64,000 nucleotides of DNA from Marinobacterium lutimaris (GTDB lineage: Bacteria; Pseudomonadota; Gammaproteobacteria; Pseudomonadales; Balneatricaceae). Both the position numbers and the translations under genes were made by a program. How positions within the stretch are numbered: position 1 is the first letter of the stretch; the number at the start of each line of letters is the position of its first letter. The stretch spans positions 620,001 to 684,000 of the forward strand of contig NZ_FNVQ01000001.1 of assembly GCF_900108065.1 (NCBI RefSeq), in the 5' to 3' direction. Positions 1 through 9,096 of the stretch are shown here, one piece after another. The notes beneath the pieces are model-generated. The model was not told the origin of the DNA. It ran no database searches and worked only from the letters and a program-made list of their open reading frames with translations.

Positions 1-441
1 CTCAGCGTGTTTGACGAGCCATTCATGGCGGAATTCTTCGGGGGAGATTCCCGGCAGCCGCTTCAGCAGCGTCATACGCTTGATGTAGGGCTGGTCGCCG
101 AGGTTAAGTGGAACGACCGTATGCTTTTCACAAATCGCTAATCGAAGATCATCCAGAAACGCATTTTCATCGGATACGGCATTTGCAAAAGCGCTGGAGT
201 CGATCGCGCTTTTCATCGCTTCCAGACTGTCGAACTGTAGCTCCGAGAAGCCATCTAGATCCCAGCCACCGCGTGTATGATCAATGCCGAAATGCTCTTT
301 ATCGGTTACTCGATGCTGGTCGTACTGTTTTAACCCGGGGAATTGAGCCGCCAGAGGTCCATGCGATTTTTTCCAGTGTTCGTTGAACGTGGTTGAGGTC
401 ATACCGGCTTTGCGTTTTAGTAGCCCAAAGCGACTTATCAT
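1..441 (-). CDS. EthD-domain protein, C-terminus cut by window edge
   Basis: The open frame starts at the ATG at 441, with an AGGAG ribosome site about 8 bases upstream, and runs off the left edge, so 147 codons are visible. The N-terminal part (FNEHWKKSHGPLAAQFPGLK) has the pattern of EthD-family dimeric alpha/beta-barrel proteins. A second similar half begins near residue 125 (LKRLPGISPEEFRHEWL), suggesting a two-repeat EthD protein. Such proteins accompany oxidative catabolism of ethers, steroids or aromatics, and their exact reaction is usually unknown. It lies directly downstream of the Old Yellow Enzyme gene on the same strand (61 bases apart) and probably forms an operon with it. Confidence 0.75.
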   Translation of the reverse strand, partial: MISRFGLLKRKAGMTSTTFNEHWKKSHGPLAAQFPGLKQYDQHRVTDKEHFGIDHTRGGWDLDGFSELQFDSLEAMKSAIDSSAFANAVSDENAFLDDLRLAICEKHTVVPLNLGDQPYIKRMTLLKRLPGISPEEFRHEWLVKHAE

Positions 442-502
442 TTTTATTCTCCTGTTTGGATAGTCAGTGGGGGATTTGTCTGCGACAGCCAGGCAGCAGA
501 CT

Positions 503-1660
503 TCAGTTGGCTTTGTCGCCAACAAAACGGCGCAACAGCGGCTGACGTTTATCAAGCCAGGCGCCATGACGTTCGGGCCAGGCATCAAACTCGTCTGTAT
601 CGCTCAGTGTTCGATAGGCTTCGGCTGGCCAGTAGGGGTTACGCAATGCGGCTCGTCCCACGGCAACTAGATCCGCCTGGCCCGTGGAAATGATTTCATT
701 GGCGTGTTCTGCGCTGACGATCAGTCCAACGGCTTGAGTCGCAATAGCTGCCTGCTCTCGTATTTCTGCTGCGAAGGGCACCTGAAACCCGATGCCGCGG
801 GGGACGTTACTGCGCTTTACCTCTTCAGCTAGCCCCCCGGACGAGCAGTCGATCACATCGATACCGATCGCTTTTAATTCTCGCGCGAGGATGACCGAGT
901 CGTTAAGGTCCCAGCCTCCCTCGACGCCATCAATGCAGGAGAGGCGCACAAAGAGTGGTTTGTCAGAAGGCCAGGCCGCCCTTGTGGCCTGTGCAATTTC
1001 AAGCGCGTAGCGCATGCGGTTTTCAAGCGTTCCACCGTATTCATCCTGACGGTGGTTGGCATGAGGCGATAGAAAACTGGCGATGAGATAGCCGTGTCCA
1101 TAGTGCAACTCGATTGCATCCATACCCGCAGCGTCTGCGCGTAACGCGGCGTCAACAAACTGTTGGCGAATCTCTGACATCTCATCAACGCTAAGCGTGT
1201 CGGGGGTGCTCCACTCACTGCTCGCCGCAATGGCGCTGGGGCCGACCCGGCGCCACTTGATGTCGTATTGATTGATCTCTTCAGGGGACAGGGCGTGGCC
1301 ACCCTCCCACAAAGGTGCGGAAAACGCTTTGCGTCCAGCATGCGCCAGTTGCACCCCCATTAGGGCACCATTGTTATGGGCGAAGTCGGCTAACTTGCGC
1401 AGTCCCTCAATATGGTCATCACTCCAGATACCGAGATCCGCGATACCTACTCTGGAGTCGGAAGCGATAGCTGTGCTTTCGGTCCAGACCAGCGCGGCGC
1501 CGCCGAGAATGAATTTGCCATAGTGAACCAGGTGCCAGTCCTGAACCTGTCCGTCTATTGCGGCATGCTGGCACATCGGCGAGATAACCATGCGATTTTT
1601 AAGTGTCAGACCGCGCATAGAGAAGGGTTGAAGTAATGTACTTGCTGGCTGGTCGCTCAT
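503..1660 (-). CDS. Old Yellow Enzyme family NADH:flavin oxidoreductase
   Basis: FMN-dependent ene-reductase/NADPH dehydrogenase of the YqjM-like branch, 385 residues from the ATG at 1660, which has GCAGGAA 8 bases upstream. The track's longer upstream start would add about 30 residues unlike the family. Visible family features are the N-terminal LKNRMVISPMCQ (the YqjM-type cysteine), VQLAHAGRK, the HYGHGYLIASFLSP substrate-site segment with HANHRQDEYGG, and a C-terminal phosphate-binding ADLVAVGRAALRNP. It is cytoplasmic and reduces activated C=C bonds; the natural substrate is unknown. It sits upstream of the EthD gene and divergent from a MarR regulator. Confidence 0.92.
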   Translation of the reverse strand: MSDQPASTLLQPFSMRGLTLKNRMVISPMCQHAAIDGQVQDWHLVHYGKFILGGAALVWTESTAIASDSRVGIADLGIWSDDHIEGLRKLADFAHNNGALMGVQLAHAGRKAFSAPLWEGGHALSPEEINQYDIKWRRVGPSAIAASSEWSTPDTLSVDEMSEIRQQFVDAALRADAAGMDAIELHYGHGYLIASFLSPHANHRQDEYGGTLENRMRYALEIAQATRAAWPSDKPLFVRLSCIDGVEGGWDLNDSVILARELKAIGIDVIDCSSGGLAEEVKRSNVPRGIGFQVPFAAEIREQAAIATQAVGLIVSAEHANEIISTGQADLVAVGRAALRNPYWPAEAYRTLSDTDEFDAWPERHGAWLDKRQPLLRRFVGDKAN

Positions 1661-2206
1661 GAATGGATTCCTGCAGTTTTCTTCACGGGGCATCTTATAG
1701 GTTTGTTTTTTGCCGTCGCTTCTTGGCGCCGCCCCGAGAGCGTGATGCACCTCGATGCTTGAAGCGTATATGATAATAGCGAATAGATTAAATAATATAT
1801 AACACGTATTTCAAGCCTAATCGTGAAAGAAGGCACTCTTCAGTTAGGCGACACGCGGTCGAACTATCCAAGGACTTTCGTTTAAAATATTGTTTTTCAT
1901 GGATAAATCAGTTGGTTCGGTGGTGGCTGTCCGCTGTACTGCATGGCCAGAGATTTCTAACCTGGCGCAAAGCAGCTCTTGCAGGAATTGCTCGAAATAC
2001 CGGCTTTTGAAGTAACAGGGATTGCGCCAGTTGAGATCGCCGGCGCCCAGAAAGGCTTGTGTTAGTATCGCGCTTGGCAGCAACATCAGTGATCGGACAA
2101 GCCTCAAAGCCAGGGCTGTGGCAACCTTGTCAGCAGGTTGTCCTTGGGCCGTATCAATCAAAAGCTTTTTGATTAAGGGGCGGGAAAAGTCCTGCCGTAC
2201 TATGGA
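1661..2206. other. Divergent intergenic region between OYE and marR genes
   Basis: This is 546 bases with no convincing gene. A 105-residue minus-strand frame (1844-2161) starts at TTG, has no good ribosome site and no recognisable domain. The stretch 1765-1815 is very AT-rich and likely holds the promoter of the OYE-EthD unit. GCTTGAA near 1756 and TTCAAGC near 1812 form a widely spaced inverted pair that could be operator half-sites. No terminator or RNA gene is evident. Confidence 0.4.
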
Positions 2207-2668
2207 ATGAATGATCCGAACATTATCAATAAACTCGAGCTTCTGGATTTTTTCCCTTACCGCTTGTCTATTCTCGAGCAGAGAGTCAGTCAGTCAGTAG
2301 CCAAGCCCTATAAGGACCTGTACAGCCTGTCGAGAAACGACTGGCGTGCGATGGCAACGCTGGCACTGTTGCAACCGATAACAGCAACCGATATAGCCAG
2401 CTTTACGAAGCTGGAAAAAATGCAGGTCAGCCGTGCTGTTCAGCGTTTGAGGGCTGCAGAGTTGCTGGTTGCCATGCCCGATCCAGAGGATAAACGTGCC
2501 ATTTATTACCGGCTGTCGGCCAAGGGGACAGAGGTTTACAACGATATTGTGCCGAAGGTGATGGATAAGGAGCGTGACATACTCTCCTGTCTGACGCCTG
2601 CTGAACAGTCGACGCTCAAGAACCTGCTCGACAAGGTTGATGTGCATCTCGCGGATCAGGATCGCTGA
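2207..2668 (+). CDS. MarR-family transcriptional regulator
   Basis: A 153-residue winged-helix repressor of the MarR family. The DNA-binding helix region reads ITATDIASFTKLEKMQVSRA (about residues 58-77), followed by the wing (PDPEDKRAIYYRLSAKG) and a C-terminal dimerisation helix. The ribosome site is weak. The gene is divergent from the OYE/EthD unit and may control it. It is also the only MarR-type regulator near the paired TGTTACTA operators at 10.17-10.22 kb, but no copy of that operator is seen at its own promoter, so its target is open. Confidence 0.9.
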   Translation: MNDPNIINKLELLDFFPYRLSILEQRVSQSVAKPYKDLYSLSRNDWRAMATLALLQPITATDIASFTKLEKMQVSRAVQRLRAAELLVAMPDPEDKRAIYYRLSAKGTEVYNDIVPKVMDKERDILSCLTPAEQSTLKNLLDKVDVHLADQDR

Positions 2669-2794
2669 AGTTGCGAAACGGGCAGGTATCTTTCCCCGTT
2701 TCCTGAGGCATCAAGCGGCTTTTCATATGCTACTCCCAGTCGGCGGAGCTTTATCGCACCGCTTTGGCGCAAAGGCCTGTGTGCTTATCCAATG

Positions 2795-3565
2795 CTATAC
2801 CGCCTGAACGAGGAGCTTGATCGACACCAGTAACAGACCAGCCTGAATCAGCCTGGAAAACCAGACATCGGCGAGGCGTCTAATCAAAAAGGCGCCGAGA
2901 AAGGTGCCCGCCAGTGCTGTCGGGATCAGCCAAAGCGCCAGGGTTAGATCTTCAGCGCTATACGGCCTCAGGTTGGCGTAAGGAATCACCTTTGCCAGAT
3001 TGATAGCTGCAAACACCACGGCGGTAGTGCCAACGAAAGTCAGTTTCTCCAGGCGCTGAGGGATAACGTAGATCTGGTACGGCGGCGATCCGGCATGAGA
3101 GATAAAGCTGGTAAATCCCGCCAAACTTCCCCACAACAGTCCTCTGCCCAGCGTAGGTTGCTTCGGTCTTGTCAGGTAAACCTTGCCGAACCAGGTATGA
3201 CAACAGAAGGCGATCCCCAGTACGCCAATCAGGATAGAAACTACCTTGTCGGAGATTACTGAGGCCGTAGCCCAGCCGACTGCTACGCCCATTAATCCGG
3301 CAGGGATCAGAATTTTCAGGTTGGGCGTGGAAAATGAGCGTCGGTAAAGCCATACGCTGACCATATCGGTAAGTATAAAAATGGGCAGGAGAATGGCGGC
3401 TCCCTTGATTGGGGATACCGCCAGCGAAATAACGGGAACGGCGAGCATACCGATCGTCGGCACGCCTCCCTTTGCCATCCCGACGCACATGGCCGCCAGG
3501 CATGCGATCAGAAAAGAAGTGCTGCCTAAGTTCTGCAAGATCTCACTGCTTGTTGTCAGTTGCAT
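2795..3565 (-). CDS. TauE/SafE (TSUP) family membrane permease
   Basis: A 256-residue integral membrane protein from the ATG at 3565, which has AAGGA about 7 bases upstream. The family's two-repeat layout is visible: FLIACLAAMCVGMAKGG near the N-terminus, and a second repeat LLWGSLAGFTSFISHAGSPP with the typical glycine-proline pattern. Around eight hydrophobic segments can be counted. TSUP proteins export sulfite, sulfoacetate or other small organic anions. The substrate here is unknown, but the catabolic surroundings suggest an organic acid or sulfonate. Confidence 0.85.
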   Translation of the reverse strand: MQLTTSSEILQNLGSTSFLIACLAAMCVGMAKGGVPTIGMLAVPVISLAVSPIKGAAILLPIFILTDMVSVWLYRRSFSTPNLKILIPAGLMGVAVGWATASVISDKVVSILIGVLGIAFCCHTWFGKVYLTRPKQPTLGRGLLWGSLAGFTSFISHAGSPPYQIYVIPQRLEKLTFVGTTAVVFAAINLAKVIPYANLRPYSAEDLTLALWLIPTALAGTFLGAFLIRRLADVWFSRLIQAGLLLVSIKLLVQAV

Positions 3566-3594
3566 CTCTGATCCTTCATTGTTCGGGTGATCAT

Positions 3595-3862
3595 TTAGCC
3601 CTCCGCCTGCAATCGGTCCTGGTCCACAGGGCCGCTCCAATGTTCAAACTGCTCATGCTTCCGGTCACAGCGCTGGGCCAGGTCGTCAATTAAACACCCT
3701 CAGAAAATTATCAAAGCCGCGGCCAGGCACGGCGTCGAATCTTTCGAGTGCCCGCTTTAGCGCCTGTTTCAGTGGGCTCGGGATCACCAGCCATCCTGGC
3801 GTCAGGGCCGGGTCGTCTTTGTCTGGACCCGGCAATTCGAGCCGATGAAACCCGCCGAATCT
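3595..3862 (-). pseudogene. Possible C-terminal gene remnant with frameshift
   Basis: Two minus-strand frames without a start codon read like one protein tail split by a frameshift. The first frame is open from 3862 to a stop at 3686-3688 and includes DDPALTPGWLVIPSPLKQAL and RALERFDAVPGRGFDNF. The next frame continues as LIDDLAQRCDRKHEQFEHW and stops at 3595-3597, just before the TSUP gene. The residue composition is protein-like, but I do not recognise the family. It could also be chance open frame in GC-rich DNA. Confidence 0.35.
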
Positions 3863-4093
3863 TCAACCTCGCATCTGCAGCCGAGGGAAATTATTGCTTG
3901 CAAAGTTCGTTAATGGCAAATACATTCGCAAATAACAAACGACATGCATATGGTTAATGCGTTTCCTAAACGCTGTTATCTCTACCCAATCAGGGCATCA
4001 GCTTGCGAGCGACTTGAGGGGCGTTGATAGGGATAAAAGTCGAAAGAAGTGTGCAACAACTCAGCACACTTTCTTGATTCCAGGAGTAGTCAG

Positions 4094-5800
4094 GTGAAAA
4101 CAATAAAATACGAATGTGATGTGTTGGTCGTGGGTTCTGGCGCCGGTGGTCTCTCAGCCGCCGTATCGGCAGCCCATAAAGGATTGAAGGTTCTCGTGGT
4201 CGAAAAGGAACCGGTGTTTGGCGGCACTACCGCCAGATCCGGTGGCTGGATGTGGATTCCCGGAAATGCACCGGGTCAGCGAGACGGAGTAAACGATTCT
4301 GCTGATGCCGCCAGGACCTATCTGAAGCATGAAACGGGTGCTTTTTTCGACGAATCGCGGATCAATGCCTTTTTGGACGCCGGTCCAAAAGCCGTCGACT
4401 TTTTCGAGAAAAACACCAGTCTGCAGTTTGATCTTGGCCCGACTTTTTCCGACTACCATCCATTGGTCGAGGGTGGGATGCCGGGTGGGCGTTCCATTGT
4501 GGCTAAACCCTTTGATGGCCGTGATCTCGGTAAGGAAATTAAACGCCTGCGTCCGCCGCTGAGGGAAATCACTGTTCTGGGGATGATGATCGGATCAGGC
4601 AAGGAGTTGCTGCACTTCTTTAATGCGACAAGATCCGTTATATCCGCCAGCTATGTTGGATTTCTGTTCGCCAAGTTTATGCGCGACGTAACCTTCCATG
4701 GTCGCGCCATGCGACTGATGAACGGTAATGCGTTGATCGGAAGGCTGGCAAAGTCCTGCTTTGAAAAAAATGTACCTATCTGGACGCGTTCTCCCGTCGC
4801 GAAGCTGATTCGGACAGAGAGTGGCGAGATCCAGGGCGCACTTGTGGATACGACAAAGGGGCGTGTTGAGGTCGTTGCTCGCAGAGGTGTTGTCCTGGCC
4901 TGTGGTGGCTTCCCGCAAGACGCAGTACGCAGGAAAAAGCTCTTCAGGCATGCGCCGACTGGCCATGAGCACGCCTCTCCTGCGCCTATGGGCAACACCG
5001 GTGATGGTCTGCGTTTGGGCGAGTCGGTCGGTGCCACTGTCAATGAAGATCTGCCTCATCCCGCAGCGTGGGTGCCGATCTCCCGCCCGGTTTGGTCTGA
5101 CGGAACAACCGGAACATTCCCGCACTTTGTGGATCGCTCAAAGCCAGGAATCATCGCGGTCACCCGTTCGGGTCGTCGCTTTGTCAACGAGTCGAACTCT
5201 TACCACGACTTCTGTCAGGCGATGTACGACCGCTGTACGGAAGAGGAGGGCGAAATCTGTGCTTACTTTATCGCCGACCATAAAACCTTCCGCCGTTACG
5301 GCCTCGGATTCGCCAAGCCGGCGCCCATGCCTTATCGCAGCCAGTTGAAAACAGGCTACCTGATGCGCGGGAAAACACTGCGTGAACTGGCCGAGCAGAT
5401 CGGTGCAGATCCGACTCAGCTTGAAGCAACCGTCGCTGAATTTAATAAGCATGCGGTTAACGGTGAAGATCCTGAATTCGGCAAGGGTACCACCGCTTAT
5501 AACCGTTCCCTGGGTGATCCCGATCACAAGCCGAACCCCTGTGTGGCACCGATACGTAAAGGGCCTTACTACGCAGTCAAGCTGGTCATCGGTGATTTGG
5601 GTACGTTTGCCGGTTTGCGCTGCAACGAAAATTCGCAGGTTCTTGATGGTGAAGGTAGCCCAATAAAAGGCCTATACGCAGCAGGGAATGATGCCGCAAG
5701 CATTATGGGCGGTAATTACCCCGGCGGCGGAATCACCCTGGGGCCGGCGCTCACCTTTGGCTATATCGCTGCTAACCATATGGCAGGAGTTACACCCTAG
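4094..5800 (+). CDS. FAD-dependent 3-ketosteroid-dehydrogenase/fumarate-reductase-like flavoprotein
   Basis: A 568-residue flavoprotein. I prefer the GTG start at 4094, which has AGGAG 7 bases upstream; another GTG at 4049 would add 15 residues. The N-terminal Rossmann motif is VVGSGAGGLSAAVSAA, followed by EKEPVFGGTTARSGG. The C-terminal FAD segment is GLYAAGNDAASIMGGNYPGG. This layout matches 3-ketosteroid-delta1/delta4-dehydrogenases and related flavocytochrome-c-like reductases. The substrate cannot be fixed from sequence. A strong stem-loop ends the gene, so it is probably transcribed apart from the TRAP genes. Confidence 0.88.
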   Translation: MKTIKYECDVLVVGSGAGGLSAAVSAAHKGLKVLVVEKEPVFGGTTARSGGWMWIPGNAPGQRDGVNDSADAARTYLKHETGAFFDESRINAFLDAGPKAVDFFEKNTSLQFDLGPTFSDYHPLVEGGMPGGRSIVAKPFDGRDLGKEIKRLRPPLREITVLGMMIGSGKELLHFFNATRSVISASYVGFLFAKFMRDVTFHGRAMRLMNGNALIGRLAKSCFEKNVPIWTRSPVAKLIRTESGEIQGALVDTTKGRVEVVARRGVVLACGGFPQDAVRRKKLFRHAPTGHEHASPAPMGNTGDGLRLGESVGATVNEDLPHPAAWVPISRPVWSDGTTGTFPHFVDRSKPGIIAVTRSGRRFVNESNSYHDFCQAMYDRCTEEEGEICAYFIADHKTFRRYGLGFAKPAPMPYRSQLKTGYLMRGKTLRELAEQIGADPTQLEATVAEFNKHAVNGEDPEFGKGTTAYNRSLGDPDHKPNPCVAPIRKGPYYAVKLVIGDLGTFAGLRCNENSQVLDGEGSPIKGLYAAGNDAASIMGGNYPGGGITLGPALTFGYIAANHMAGVTP

Positions 5801-5810
5801 TCAGCTGATT

Positions 5811-5844
5811 CGAGCACTGAGGATTAACTTAACCTCAGTGCTCG
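5811..5844 (+). terminator. Strong stem-loop after the flavoprotein gene
   Basis: A perfect 12-base stem, CGAGCACTGAGG (5811-5822) and CCTCAGTGCTCG (5833-5844), encloses a 10-base loop only 10 bases after the stop codon. The following sequence is AT-rich but lacks a clean T run, so it may terminate weakly or stabilise the 3' end of the message. Confidence 0.65.
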
Positions 5845-5993
5845 ATATTAAATCAAATTTATAGATCATCGTTTGTATCTGAATGAATTTTTGGATGTGT
5901 GGTTTGAGATTTTAATCAGTTTTAACAGATCTCATGTTTTTAAATGGATCTGTCGTTTCAGAGTTACTGATAAAAATTAAAAAAGGTAAGAAA

Positions 5994-7034
5994 ATGAATA
6001 AGAATTCTATGCTGGGTGCCGTTTTTGCTGGAGCAATTGCAGTATCGACTGCAACGGCTGCGAGTGCTCAAAGCTACGATTTACAGAGTACTTTTGGTTT
6101 GCATGTCCCCTCGATCGGCAAGAGCCCCGTCCACTGGGCCGAGCGCGTCTCAGAATCGACCGGCGGAAACATCGAGATCAATGTTCACGGAGCGGGTGAT
6201 TTCGTGCCGCCTTTTGAGGTGTTCGAAGCCGTTAGTATTGGCGCTATTCCTATGGGGTTCGACTGGATGGGGTACTGGTCTGAAAAGATACCTGTCGCTA
6301 ACCTAATTGGATCTATGCCTTTTGGCCCGACACCGGATATCGCGCTTGCCTGGATGTTCCAGGGCGGTGGTCTGGAGATTATCCAGAAGGCCTATGATCC
6401 CTATAACGTTAAAGTGCTCCCGTGTCATCTCGTAGTACCTGAAGCGGGTGGCTGGTTTAATAAAGAGATAAATACTGTTGATGACTTTAAAGGTCTCAAC
6501 ATGCGTATTGCTGGTTTAGGTGGTAAGGCGCTCGCTAAGCTTGGAGCGAATACGCAACTTGTCCCGGCCGGTGAAGTTTATGTTTCACTGGAAACAGGTC
6601 GTATCGATGCCACGGAGTTTTCGGCCCCTCAGCTGGATGTGGGTTTCGGCTTTCAAAAAATCGTAAAAAATTATTACTTCCCTGGATGGCATCAGCCCTC
6701 TAGCTGGGACACTGTCATCATTAACATGGATGTCTGGAACGGATTTTCAAAGGCTGAGCAGCAGGCAATGGAAAGCTCCTGCAAAGCCAACATCATGGAT
6801 AACCTGGCAGACCAGATCCAGTCTCAGGCCGCAGCGCTCGATACTATTCGTGCTGCCGGTGTCACCGTCCGCAGATTCCCCGACGATGTCCTCAAAGCGA
6901 TTAAACAGGCTTCGGTAGAGGTCCTTGAAGACGAGTCCAGGAAAGACCCAATTTTCGCTGAAGCTTATCAGTCGCTCACTGACTACATGGAATCTGTCGG
7001 CTACTGGGAAACGTTACAAAGAATGCCCAACTAA
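5994..7034 (+). CDS. dctP: TRAP transporter solute-binding protein, TakP-like
   Basis: Periplasmic solute receptor, 346 residues from the ATG at 5994 behind an A/G-rich ribosome site. A Sec signal peptide is clear (MNKNSMLGAVFAGAIA, then a small-residue cleavage site near ASAQ, residue 24). The mature protein has the DctP fold, including the NMRIAGLGGKALAKLGA segment, VPAGEVYVSLETGRIDATEF and YYFPGWHQPSSW. These last two segments are typical of the TakP subgroup, whose known members bind 2-oxo acids with a cation. It is followed by its small and large membrane subunits. Confidence 0.92.
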   Translation: MNKNSMLGAVFAGAIAVSTATAASAQSYDLQSTFGLHVPSIGKSPVHWAERVSESTGGNIEINVHGAGDFVPPFEVFEAVSIGAIPMGFDWMGYWSEKIPVANLIGSMPFGPTPDIALAWMFQGGGLEIIQKAYDPYNVKVLPCHLVVPEAGGWFNKEINTVDDFKGLNMRIAGLGGKALAKLGANTQLVPAGEVYVSLETGRIDATEFSAPQLDVGFGFQKIVKNYYFPGWHQPSSWDTVIINMDVWNGFSKAEQQAMESSCKANIMDNLADQIQSQAAALDTIRAAGVTVRRFPDDVLKAIKQASVEVLEDESRKDPIFAEAYQSLTDYMESVGYWETLQRMPN

Positions 7035-7084
7035 CCGTTGGAAACGATGGGGAAAGGCGTTCTTCCAGTATTCGGGTGATTATC

Positions 7085-7663
7085 ATGCTGTCAGTTACAA
7101 GAAAGATTCGAGATCTCTGTTCGCTTCCGGCCTATATATCCGGTTGGCTCATATTTCCCCTGATAATTATTATCTGTGTTGGGGTTTTAGGTGCGAAGTT
7201 TGGCATTAACCAGTTGTTTGATTGGGATAATGAAATTTTTCTGCTGGGTGATGCCCTGACTCTAAATAGTCTTTTGGATTTTCAGTGGTGTATATTTGCG
7301 CTGGTAGTGCTTTTTGGTGGTGTTTGTTCCTATATCGATAATCAGCATGTAAAAGTTGATTTGTTTTCAAATGGATTTTCACTAAAAAAGAAAGCAGTTG
7401 TTGGCTTGCTGGGCGATCTGTTTTTTCTTACACCGTTTCTATTGATTATTGTCTTCTACGGATCGAAGTTCGCCTATACCTCGTTTTTAAGCGGCGAAGG
7501 GTCTACCTATGGCGGTTTGCAGGATCGATGGGTGATAAAAGCCTGTCTTCCTCTATCCGCATCGATTTTTATGATCGCTGTTTTAACCCGAGTGATCGAT
7601 CGCTTCTTTGAACTGTTTGCAAAGCCTAATGGATCAGTAGGCGGGGTATCCAATGACGATTGA
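7085..7663 (+). CDS. dctQ: TRAP transporter small permease subunit
   Basis: About 192 residues with four hydrophobic segments and the family motif DWQ..-like in the form DFQWCIFALVVLFGGVCSYI near the middle. ATG 7085 is chosen; an in-frame GTG at 7076 is possible. The last 11 bases overlap the start of the large permease gene, indicating translational coupling. Codon use is visibly AT-richer than in the malonate and urease regions. Confidence 0.88.
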   Translation: MLSVTRKIRDLCSLPAYISGWLIFPLIIIICVGVLGAKFGINQLFDWDNEIFLLGDALTLNSLLDFQWCIFALVVLFGGVCSYIDNQHVKVDLFSNGFSLKKKAVVGLLGDLFFLTPFLLIIVFYGSKFAYTSFLSGEGSTYGGLQDRWVIKACLPLSASIFMIAVLTRVIDRFFELFAKPNGSVGGVSNDD

Positions 7664-8996
7664 ATATATGTTGCCGCTGCTGATGTTGGCTGCATTGATT
7701 CTGGGGATTTTTTCAGGCTATCCAGTTGCATTCGTATTGGCAGGTGTTGGGATCATCTTCTCATTTCTGGGCGATGTTCCAATATTGTTTCTGTCCCTGA
7801 CCATATCCCGCATTTACTCGGGAATACTGACTAACTGGCTGCTGATCGCTATCCCGCTGTTTGTTTTCATGGGGTTGATGCTGGAACGGTCAGGTGTCGC
7901 TGAGCGCCTCTTGCGTTCACTCTCCTCGCTCTTTCGTGGCTTTCCCGGCGGGTATGGTTTTGCCGTCGCCATCATTGGTGTTGTGATGGCTGCATCGACC
8001 GGCATTATCGGCGCTTCAGTGGTCTTGATGGGGATGATGGCGCTGCCGACCATGCTCGCGAACAACTATAACAAGGGCTTGTCTTCGGGTCTGATCGCTG
8101 CCAGCGGCACCCTTGGTATCCTCATACCGCCCAGCATTATGCTGATTGTTCTTGGGGATCAGTTGCGCGTCTCTGTCGGCGATCTGTTTATGGCAGCAAT
8201 GGGGCCAGGTATTTTGCTGGGAGCGCTGTACCTGCTGGTAATCCTGCTAGTGGCGATCTTTCAGCCGGAAAAAATGCCTTCCGAGCACTCTGTCAGTCAT
8301 GAACCTGTATTGAGTCGCATTAAAACCCTGGTATTTGATTTGGCTGCGCCGATGGCGCTCATCGGGACGGTACTGGGAACAATTGTCGCGGGTGTAGCCA
8401 CGCCTACGGAATCCGCAGCAATCGGTGCTCTTGGCGCGACGTTATTTGCGCTTTTCGGTAAAAGGCTGAGTAGAAAAATTCTGTCAGAAACCTTCATGCA
8501 AACCACGAAAACGACCGCAATGATTGTTTTCGTGATGATGGGAGCCACTGTGTTTAGCGTTGTATTTCGCAAGCTCGGTGGTGATGCAATGATCGCCGAT
8601 GCCTTTCATCTTGATGGTGCCGGACCCTATTACGTGCTTGGCATGATTATGCTGCTGGTATTTATTCTCGGCTTTTTCATGGAATGGGTCGAGATTGTGC
8701 TTGTTGTCGTGCCGATTGTAGCTCCCATTATTGCCAAACTAAATTTTGGCATTCCGCCAGAGCAAACACTTATCTGGTTTGCGATAGCGCTCTCAGTAAA
8801 CTTGCAGAGCTCATTTTTGACGCCTCCTTTTGGCTACGCACTTTTCTATCTGAAGGGTGTTTCTCCGCCAGAAGTGAAAATGACCGATATCTATAAAGGC
8901 GTGATCCCGTTCGTACTCATCCAATTAATGGTATTGCTTGGTGTTTTGGTTTTCCCTCAGTTAGCTCTTTGGCTACCAAATTATCTAAGCAGTTAA
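7653..8996 (+). CDS. dctM: TRAP transporter large permease subunit
   Basis: A 447-residue DctM-family membrane protein with about 12 hydrophobic segments. Family landmarks include GYPVAFVLAGVGIIF, the ASTGIIGASVVLMGMMALP segment, SGTLGILIPPSIMLIVLGD, and a C-terminal half with VATPTESAAIGALGA. It catalyses sodium-driven uptake together with the small subunit and the periplasmic receptor. The neighbouring ring-cleavage-product genes suggest an aromatic or oxo-acid substrate. Confidence 0.93.
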   Translation: MTIEYMLPLLMLAALILGIFSGYPVAFVLAGVGIIFSFLGDVPILFLSLTISRIYSGILTNWLLIAIPLFVFMGLMLERSGVAERLLRSLSSLFRGFPGGYGFAVAIIGVVMAASTGIIGASVVLMGMMALPTMLANNYNKGLSSGLIAASGTLGILIPPSIMLIVLGDQLRVSVGDLFMAAMGPGILLGALYLLVILLVAIFQPEKMPSEHSVSHEPVLSRIKTLVFDLAAPMALIGTVLGTIVAGVATPTESAAIGALGATLFALFGKRLSRKILSETFMQTTKTTAMIVFVMMGATVFSVVFRKLGGDAMIADAFHLDGAGPYYVLGMIMLLVFILGFFMEWVEIVLVVVPIVAPIIAKLNFGIPPEQTLIWFAIALSVNLQSSFLTPPFGYALFYLKGVSPPEVKMTDIYKGVIPFVLIQLMVLLGVLVFPQLALWLPNYLSS

Positions 8997-9026
8997 AAAC
9001 GTATACAAGATTTAAAAAGTACAGGC

Positions 9027-9048
9027 ACCTATAAGTGAAATTATAGGT
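9027..9048. other. 8-bp inverted repeat between dctM and the MBL gene
   Basis: ACCTATAA (9027-9034) and TTATAGGT (9041-9048) form a perfect inverted repeat around a 6-base loop. No T run follows, so it is more likely a processing or attenuation hairpin, or a protein-binding site ahead of the metallo-hydrolase gene, than a full terminator. Confidence 0.5.
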
Positions 9049-9096
9049 TGGTGTATCGACCCTACTGGTAATAACTAAAAAACAGGTGAATTAATC

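Noticed and set aside
1844-2161. A 105-residue minus-strand frame in the OYE-marR gap
   Set aside because: TTG start, no ribosome site, no recognisable family and a composition unlike neighbours; left as intergenic.
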